18,715 bases of DNA from Acididesulfobacillus acetoxydans (GTDB lineage: Bacteria; Bacillota; Desulfitobacteriia; Desulfitobacteriales; Desulfitobacteriaceae): assembly GCF_900016645.1 (NCBI RefSeq), contig NZ_CDGJ01000008.1. The stretch is one strand, 5' to 3'. This document shows positions 13,542 through 18,715 of the stretch, piece after piece. The notes beneath the pieces were generated by a model, which was not told the DNA's origin, searched no databases, and saw nothing but the letters and a program-made list of their open reading frames with translations. A program made the translations under genes and the position numbers. The stretch's first letter is position 1. Each line of letters begins with the position of its first letter.

Positions 13542-15068
13542 TTGGGAAATATCGACTACATTTTGGAAATGGATAATATCGTGAAGGAATTTCCCGGCGT
13601 TAAAGCACTCGATGGCGTAACCTTCAAAGTTAAACGTGGAGAAATCCATTGTTTAGTTGGTGAAAATGGCGCCGGCAAATCAACGTTAATGAAGATCCTC
13701 TCCGGTGTTTATCCGGCAGGTACTTTTAGCGGAAAAATCATTTTAGATTCTACTGAACAGCATTTTAATAAGATTTCGGATAGTGAAAGAGCGGGAATCG
13801 CGATAATATATCAAGAGCTTGCTTTAATACCGGAACTCACAATCTACGAGAACATCTTCTTTGGACATGAACTAGGAAAAGGCCAATTTATTGATTGGAA
13901 CGAAACCATTGTACAAGCCAAAGAAATGCTCAAAAGAATTCACGTAAATATTAACCCGGAAACTAAAATAAAAGATGTGGGTGTCGGAGTTCAGCAGTTG
14001 GTTGAAATAGGAAAAGCCTTAAGCAAAAACGTCAAACTCTTAATTTTGGATGAGCCGACCGCGGCGCTTAGTGAAGTTGATTGCGACAATCTATTTCAGA
14101 TTTTGAGAGGCTTAAAAGAACAAGGCGTAACTTGTATAATGATTTCTCATAAATTGAGAGAGGTTATTTCTATTGCCGATTCAATAACTGTGTTAAGAGA
14201 TGGGAAGACAATTATATCCATTGATGCTACCGAGCGGAAAGTTGGGGAAAGCGAAATCATTAAATATATGGTCGGACGAGAGATAAAGGATATTTATCCC
14301 AAAAGGAAAGGCATCAAGGTCGGGGATGTATGTTTCGAATTAAAGAATTGGACAGCATTCGACCCGAACAAAGGACGTAAAATTCTCCGCAATATTGATT
14401 TTTATGTCCGGCAGGGAGAGGTTGTTGGAATTGCCGGACTTATGGGTGCGGGACGTACGGAAATGGCGCTCAGCATTTTTGGCAACACAAAGCATTATGA
14501 TACAAAAGGCGCCTTATACGTTAACGGAGTTAAAAGGACTTTTAACTCTCCAGAGAGAGCCATTGCAGAAAAGATAGCATATGTCACCGAGGATCGAAAA
14601 GGTAATGGTCTTATCTTAATTCAAGATATCAAATTTAACACTACACTCGCAAATCTAAAACAGCTGCTCAAAGGCTTCTTTATTAATGAACATGAAGAAG
14701 TACATGTCGCTAAGAAGTTCTTCGACGAAGTTGGAATCAGAGCTCAATCCATCGAGCAAAGTGTTGGAACATTATCCGGTGGAAATCAGCAGAAAGTCTC
14801 ATTGGCAAAATGGCTCTTTTCCGCTCCGAAATTGTTGATTTTGGATGAGCCGACGCGTGGAATTGACGTTGGAGCGAAGTTTGAGATATACACCATTATG
14901 AATGAACTTGTTAAACGAGGCGTGAGCATCATCATGATCTCCTCGGAGCTGCCTGAAATATTGGGCATGAGCGACAGAATATACGTAATGTCTGATGGAA
15001 CTATGACCGGCGTTCTCGACGCTAAAGACGCAACAGAGGAAAAAATTATGGAAATGGCTACGGCATGA
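13542..15068 (+). CDS. gguA: Sugar ABC importer ATP-binding protein, duplicated (GguA/MmsA type)
   Basis: The 508-residue protein is a tandem ATPase of the CUT2 sugar importer class. The first domain has Walker A GENGAGKST (40-48), Q-loop Gln91, a degenerate signature (VGVQQLVEIGKAL) and Walker B LLILDEP (166-172). The second has the altered Walker A GLMGAGRTE, the signature LSGGNQQKV (411-419) and Walker B LLILDEPTRG (431-440). YMVGREIKDIYPKR between the domains matches the multiple-monosaccharide (MmsA/GguA) group better than RbsA or XylG. The start is a TTG with a strong GGAGGAGG about 6 nt upstream. It works with the permease 16 nt downstream. Confidence 0.9.
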   Translation: MGNIDYILEMDNIVKEFPGVKALDGVTFKVKRGEIHCLVGENGAGKSTLMKILSGVYPAGTFSGKIILDSTEQHFNKISDSERAGIAIIYQELALIPELTIYENIFFGHELGKGQFIDWNETIVQAKEMLKRIHVNINPETKIKDVGVGVQQLVEIGKALSKNVKLLILDEPTAALSEVDCDNLFQILRGLKEQGVTCIMISHKLREVISIADSITVLRDGKTIISIDATERKVGESEIIKYMVGREIKDIYPKRKGIKVGDVCFELKNWTAFDPNKGRKILRNIDFYVRQGEVVGIAGLMGAGRTEMALSIFGNTKHYDTKGALYVNGVKRTFNSPERAIAEKIAYVTEDRKGNGLILIQDIKFNTTLANLKQLLKGFFINEHEEVHVAKKFFDEVGIRAQSIEQSVGTLSGGNQQKVSLAKWLFSAPKLLILDEPTRGIDVGAKFEIYTIMNELVKRGVSIIMISSELPEILGMSDRIYVMSDGTMTGVLDAKDATEEKIMEMATA

Positions 15069-15087
15069 TATTTTATGGAGGTATATG

Positions 15088-16260
15088 ATGGATGAGCTGA
15101 GTAAACTTTTTAGAAAGAACATACGTGATTACGGTATGTTTATCGCTTTAGCCGTAATATTTATCTTATTTACGGCACTAACGGGTGGTACGTTCATTTC
15201 GCCTAATAACATTTCAAATTTGATAAATCAAACAGGTTATATAGCGGTTCTGGCCGCCGGCATGACGCTTGTAATCATTATTCGCCACATCGACTTATCT
15301 GTTGGTTTTCTTTCTGGTTTTCTAGGAGCCATTGCCGCCATTCTGATAACGAACTATAATATCCCGGCCATTCCCGCCATAATTATTGTATTGGCTTTTG
15401 GCGCGCTTATTGGTTTGATTTTCGGCTTCTTAGTTGCTAAAGTGGGTATTCCGTCGTTCGTTGTAACTCTCGCGGGGATGATATCTTTCCACGGTTTGCT
15501 CTTATTTGCGACCCAATCAGGCGGTACAATTAATATCACTGATCACTTTTTCAATCAAATAGGCAATGGATTTATACCGAGTTTCGGCAGAATAGCCGGA
15601 TTAACTGTGTCAACCCTTGTGATTGGTTTGGTTGGTATATTGTTGTTTATTTACTTTCAAATTAAAGAGCGCAACACCAAGAAAAGGTATAATTTTGAGG
15701 TTTCGCCCGCAGCATTCTTTCTCGCTAAACTTGTCTTTATCTCCGCGATGATTACAGCCCTAATACTTGTTTTGGCGGTAAATAGCGGTATTTCCTGGAC
15801 ACTGGTCATTGTCGCCCTTGTTATTTTCGTATTTTCGACGTTATTGAACAAAACCGCGTTAGGGCGTCATATTTATGGCATTGGCGGTAATCCCGAAGCA
15901 GCTGAGCTTTCCGGTATTAGTGTTGTAAAAGTTACAATATACGTATTTGTTATTATGGAAGTTCTGACAGCTCTCGCAGGGATACTGTTTGCTTCAAGAA
16001 TGCAAAGTGCTTCACCAACAGGGGGTACAGGTTTTGAGCTCTTAGCAATTGCGGGTGCATTTATCGGCGGATGCTCTGCCAGTGGCGGAGTGGGTAAGGT
16101 TACGGGATCATTAATAGGTGCTTTAGTTATGGCGTCGCTGACTAACGGTATGGATTTGATGGGACTTGGGAGTTCTGTTCAATATATGATACAAGGTCTG
16201 ATACTGGTTTTAGCTGTTGTGTTCGACATCATGACACGTAAATCACGTTTAAATAGCTAA
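15088..16260 (+). CDS. gguB: Sugar ABC importer permease (GguB/MmsB type)
   Basis: The integral membrane protein of about 390 residues has roughly ten hydrophobic segments. The family's conserved stretches are visible: NLINQTGYIAVLAAGMTLVIIIRHIDLSVG, KVGIPSFVVTLAGM, GRHIYGIGGNPEAAELSGI (the EAA-like coupling loop) and AIAGAFIGGCSASGGVGKV. It belongs to the BPD_transp_2 family of CUT2 importers and is longer than RbsC, as XylH and GguB are. ATG 15085 is only 3 nt from GGAGG; ATG 15088 has normal spacing and is preferred. It is the last gene of the importer operon. I see no clear T-tailed terminator after it. Confidence 0.9.
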   Translation: MDELSKLFRKNIRDYGMFIALAVIFILFTALTGGTFISPNNISNLINQTGYIAVLAAGMTLVIIIRHIDLSVGFLSGFLGAIAAILITNYNIPAIPAIIIVLAFGALIGLIFGFLVAKVGIPSFVVTLAGMISFHGLLLFATQSGGTINITDHFFNQIGNGFIPSFGRIAGLTVSTLVIGLVGILLFIYFQIKERNTKKRYNFEVSPAAFFLAKLVFISAMITALILVLAVNSGISWTLVIVALVIFVFSTLLNKTALGRHIYGIGGNPEAAELSGISVVKVTIYVFVIMEVLTALAGILFASRMQSASPTGGTGFELLAIAGAFIGGCSASGGVGKVTGSLIGALVMASLTNGMDLMGLGSSVQYMIQGLILVLAVVFDIMTRKSRLNS

Positions 16261-16440
16261 ACAGCCGTCAAGTCAATCCCCTTACGATTTTGGCAGTGGG
16301 GGACGGTCTTGGCCCGTGCCGGCGATCAAATTGACCTCTCGGCCGGTTTCCAGGCAAGGCTTCTTAGGGGAACGGTTGTGGCGATCATTGCTCCCGCACG
16401 GGCTGATTGCGGCCGTGGTGGCACAGGTTTACGGGAGCGG
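16261..16440. other. Intergenic region after the importer operon
   Basis: Composition switches here from AT-rich to GC-rich. CCGTC (about 16265) and GACGG (about 16302) could close a weak hairpin, but there is no T-tract. GGAACGGTTGTGGCGATCAT (near 16370) is partly repeated as GGAGCGGTTGTGACGATTGT (near 16434). An 82-codon open frame (16316-16564) shows no protein-like features or ribosome site and is probably chance. Confidence 0.4.
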
Positions 16441-16469
16441 TTGTGACGATTGTGCATGTGTGGTATCAT
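16441..16469 (+). promoter_or_regulatory. Probable sigma-A promoter of the ROK kinase gene
   Basis: TTGTGA (16441-16446) and TATCAT (16464-16469) are separated by exactly 17 nt, and the -10 is preceded by TGG, giving an extended -10. A 170-nt leader follows, containing AACAAG...CTTGTT (16500-16521), an interrupted dyad that could be an operator. Confidence 0.6.
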
Positions 16470-16647
16470 TGGGGTACAAACTTCCTTTTTGCACTTCCAA
16501 ACAAGATCTCGATCGCTTGTTAAGCCTTTCACCATACAAAGGCAGCTCGAATGGCCAAAGGTAAATCGAATGGCGGAAGCTAACTTCGAAGGCCAGCGGC
16601 AGGGCCTCGGATTTCCATATTTCTGATTTAGGAGAATAGGACGAAAC

Positions 16648-17631
16648 ATGGGCAGAGAAAACTCTCAACAACATCATATCGGTATCGATGTCGGGGGCAC
16701 CAATATCGTTTATGCGGTGGCGGATCAGGACGGAAACCTCCTGCGGGAGAAGAAAGAAAAGACCCGGCCGGAACGGGGAGCGGACGGCATCCTTGGGGAA
16801 TTGGCAACTCAGATCAGGGAATGGACGACAGAGGACCCCCGGATTGGCAGTGTGGGGATCGGGCTGCCTGCGGTCCTCGATGCGGAGCATGGAATAGCCC
16901 GGGAATGTGTCAATCTGGGCTGGTACAATGTCGATGTCATTCATTCCCTGAAGATTTGGGATCTGGGCCTGCCGGTTTATTTGGAAAATGACGTCCGCTG
17001 TGTCGCACTGGCGGAGAAACGTTACGGTGCGGCGGCGTCCAGCCGGAATGCCATCTGTCTGGCTCTGGGTACGGGTGTGGGTGCCGGTATTTTTGTTGAG
17101 GGGAAATTGCTTCGCGGTGCCAGCGGCGGAGCTGGGGAAGCGGGGCACATCGTCGTCGTTCCTTTCGGAGGTGAACGCTGTGCCTGCGGCGGCAGCGGCT
17201 GCCTGGAAACCGTGGCCTCGGCCGGAGCGGTGGTGCGTCAGGCCGGGCAGGCTCTGAGGCATGCTTTGGCGGCCGGCGAGCCTACCCTCTTGCGCGAGCC
17301 TTTGAGCGGCCGGGTAGTGAGTGAGGCTGCCGCTGCCGGCGATCGAATTGCCCGGGAGGTTCTGGCGGAGGCCGGGCGTTTCCTGGGGGTCGGACTGGTG
17401 ACGCTCGTTAACCTCTTTGAGCCCGAGTGCGTAGTCATCGGCGGAGGAATGGCTTTGGCCGGTGAGTCCCTTTTGGCTCCGGCTCGGGAAATTGTCCGGA
17501 TGCGCGCCATGGCGTATGTCGCGAACCGGGTGAAGATAGTACCCGCTCAGCTGGGGGATTTAGCCGGCGTCATCGGGGCGGCAAGCTTAGGGATGCCCGA
17601 TGTCAGTGAAAGCCGGAGTTCAAACTTATGA
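16648..17631 (+). CDS. ROK-family sugar kinase (glucokinase-like)
   Basis: The 327-residue protein has the ROK signature set: phosphate loop IGIDVGGTN (11-19), catalytic Asp115 in LENDVR, GTGVGAGIF (141-149), and the zinc-binding GEAGH (His167) with CACGGSGC (Cys178, 180, 185), then VVIGGGMALAG. It lacks the N-terminal HTH of ROK repressors and so should be an enzyme, phosphorylating glucose or a related hexose with ATP. AGGAG about 13 nt before the ATG is a modest ribosome site. It follows the importer operon and has its own promoter, which fits phosphorylation of the imported sugar. Its end overlaps or abuts the small HAD gene. Confidence 0.92.
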   Translation: MGRENSQQHHIGIDVGGTNIVYAVADQDGNLLREKKEKTRPERGADGILGELATQIREWTTEDPRIGSVGIGLPAVLDAEHGIARECVNLGWYNVDVIHSLKIWDLGLPVYLENDVRCVALAEKRYGAAASSRNAICLALGTGVGAGIFVEGKLLRGASGGAGEAGHIVVVPFGGERCACGGSGCLETVASAGAVVRQAGQALRHALAAGEPTLLREPLSGRVVSEAAAAGDRIAREVLAEAGRFLGVGLVTLVNLFEPECVVIGGGMALAGESLLAPAREIVRMRAMAYVANRVKIVPAQLGDLAGVIGAASLGMPDVSESRSSNL

Positions 17632-17653
17632 CGGGACGGGGGTGATGACCATT

Positions 17654-18130
17654 ATGATTGGATTGGATATTCCCGGACGGGGAGCCTTGAACTTGGAGGT
17701 GGCGGTTTTCGATTACAATGGGACCCTGGCTGTGGACGGGCAAATGCTCGGCCCTGTCGCGGAAGGAATTCGGCGCCTGGTTGAAGAGTACGGCTTGGAG
17801 GTTCACATCCTGACTTCGGATACTTTCGGTACGGTGAATCAGCAGTGCCGGGAATTGCCCGTGACCATTCAAGTACTGCGGAGCAAAGAGCACACGGCCG
17901 AAAAAGCCGCTTATCTGGAACGGTTCGGTGAACGCCAGGTGGTGGCGGTGGGGAACGGGTCTAATGACGAGGATATGCTGAAACGGGCGGCCCTGGGTGT
18001 CGTTATCATCGGCGGGGAAGGTTGCTCATCCCGGGCTCTGACGGCAGCCGATGTGGCGGTGAACCGGGTTGAGGATGCCTTGGGCTTGCTGTTAAACCCG
18101 AAAAGACTGGTGGCCACACTGAGACGCTAA
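17654..18130 (+). CDS. Small HAD-like hydrolase, P-type-ATPase-like core without cap
   Basis: From ATG 17654 the protein has 158 residues. Motif I is FDYNGTLAVDG (the acid/base Asp is replaced by Asn: D-Y-N-G-T), then HILTSDTFGTV, LRSKEHTAEKAAYLERFG with the motif III Lys, VVAVGNGSNDEDML (motif IV) and VVIIGGEG. It resembles the soluble HAD proteins related to the P domain of metal P-type ATPases. GGGGGTGAT, an almost full anti-SD match, lies 8 nt before this ATG; starts at 17600 and 17645 are also open. It follows the kinase gene closely and is probably cotranscribed. The D-to-N change makes phosphatase activity doubtful. Substrate unknown. Confidence 0.8.
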   Translation: MIGLDIPGRGALNLEVAVFDYNGTLAVDGQMLGPVAEGIRRLVEEYGLEVHILTSDTFGTVNQQCRELPVTIQVLRSKEHTAEKAAYLERFGERQVVAVGNGSNDEDMLKRAALGVVIIGGEGCSSRALTAADVAVNRVEDALGLLLNPKRLVATLRR

Positions 18131-18281
18131 CCCTGAAGGCGACGCTCGATTTTCGGTCTTTTTTTGGTCTTTAAGGTATCTTCCGGCGGGAAGCGTACTC
18201 TTCCGACATTTAGTGAGTGGGCAGGAAGGGTGGGAACGGTCGAATTTTGTCGTCGTCTGAAAAGAAAAGAGGTATGAAAAG
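18131..18281. other. Short intergenic region
   Basis: A run of seven T (near 18160) lies about 30 nt after the HAD stop codon, but I could not find a convincing stem before it. AGAGG (about 18269) lies upstream of the next TTG. Confidence 0.35.
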
Positions 18282-18539
18282 TTGAACCCCTGCGGGACCA
18301 CTCAAGCTCATATCTTGGAGAAGACCCAAGTTCATGGCGTTTCTGTTTATTTCGGCACGGGAGTGAATCCGGCCAATTCTCCTGCCCAATTTTTCGTGGC
18401 TTGGGGTCGGGAGATTTTGGCCGGCGGTTTGGTCCATACCTATAATAGTCGGTGTTCGGAAGAAGGGTGTCTTTGGTTCGTAGAAGAAGATGAGGCGGAA
18501 ATCGCCTACGCCGAAGTGCAAACAAGTTTGCGCGGCTAG
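18282..18539 (+). CDS. Small unrecognised protein
   Basis: The 85-residue frame starts at TTG with AAGAGG about 8-10 nt upstream. The sequence (VHGVSVYFGTGVNPANSP, FFVAWGREILAGGLVHTYN, then an acidic EEDEAEIAY stretch) has a protein-like mix and no low complexity. I do not recognise the family. Overlapping minus-strand frames look Arg/Pro-rich and spurious. It has no transmembrane segment and only two Cys in its second half. It may be a real small gene or chance. Confidence 0.45.
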   Translation: MNPCGTTQAHILEKTQVHGVSVYFGTGVNPANSPAQFFVAWGREILAGGLVHTYNSRCSEEGCLWFVEEDEAEIAYAEVQTSLRG

Positions 18540-18554
18540 TCGCGGAGGGAAGGG

Positions 18555-18715
18555 GGTTCACGGGATTTCCTTCATGGCGGAGGTTTTCCGGGGATCCGGT
18601 CTGTGGTTGGAGTTTCTTCACGGGGGCAGGGGTTTTCCGGGGATCCGGTCTGTGGCTGGCGTTTTTTCACGGGGGCGGAGGTTTTCCGGGGATCCGGTCT
18701 GTGGCTGGAGTTTCT
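18555..18715 (+). repeat. 49-bp tandem repeat array running off the window
   Basis: GGTTTTCCGGGGATCCGGTC begins at 18582, 18631 and 18680, exactly 49 bp apart, and the whole unit through CTTCACGGGGG is conserved with a few substitutions. A decayed copy (GGTTCACGGGATTTCC) lies near 18555. Adjacent units touch with no variable spacer. The unit is not a multiple of three and so is non-coding. The array is cut by the window end. Confidence 0.9.

Noticed and set aside
16316..16564. 82-residue open frame upstream of the ROK kinase
   Set aside because: No ribosome site or family resemblance, and it overlaps the likely promoter of the kinase gene.
18127..18621. Long minus-strand open frame at the window end
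   Set aside because: Arg/Pro-rich composition, runs into the tandem repeats, and opposes a plus-strand frame with better protein character.
18555..18715. CRISPR array
   Set aside because: The 49-bp units are contiguous and nearly identical throughout, with no unique spacers, and no cas genes are visible.

Overview
The window looks like a Firmicutes (Clostridia-like) chromosome. Strong GGAGG-type ribosome binding sites are common, several starts are TTG, and the protein families (ISNCY-type transposase, LytS/YesN sensor pairs, ChvE-GguAB-type transporter) are typical of that group. Base composition is patchy: the first 3.8 kb is AT-rich and mosaic, about 4-12 kb and 16.3-18.7 kb are GC-richer, and the transporter block (about 12.2-16.3 kb) is again AT-richer. 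I cannot name the species.

Region 1 (1-3912) is accessory DNA. It holds the 5' end of an ISNCY-type transposase, a winged-helix-like plus nucleoside-deoxyribosyltransferase/TIR-like gene with an apparent frameshift, a VOC/glyoxalase gene, a tyrosine recombinase remnant that has lost its nucleophilic tyrosine, and a two-gene toxin-antitoxin module pairing a HicA-like toxin with a Phd/HicB-hybrid antitoxin. A related motif (ACTTY-NN-ATAA) recurs in the same orientation at four gene borders (395, 1827, 2458, 3837). Two copies are the left arms of attC-like inverted repeats and two form a 15/16 direct repeat around the recombinase/TA segment. This is the most unusual part of the window and may be a decayed cassette-type array.

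Region 2 (3963-6487) holds a SAM methyltransferase on the minus strand, then a macro-domain protein and a HAD phosphatase on the plus strand.

Region 3 (6488-16260) is a sugar sensing and uptake locus. The gene order is: membrane-anchored sugar-binding protein, LytS-type histidine kinase, YesN/AraC-type response regulator, second membrane-anchored sugar-binding protein, terminator, then a ChvE-GguA-GguB-like ABC importer with its own promoter region. By analogy with the XylFII-LytS/YesN system of Clostridium beijerinckii, the anchored binding proteins probably report periplasm-side (extracytoplasmic) sugar to the kinase, and the regulator switches on the importer. Having two different anchored binding proteins around one kinase/regulator pair is notable. 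The first gene is preceded by three tandem SD-ATG repeats that encode overlapping mini-ORFs.

Region 4 (16261-18715) has a good promoter, a ROK-family sugar kinase, a small HAD-like protein, a small unrecognised ORF and the start of a 49-bp tandem repeat that runs off the window. The kinase would phosphorylate sugar brought in by the importer, so regions 3 and 4 together read as sense, import and phosphorylate.
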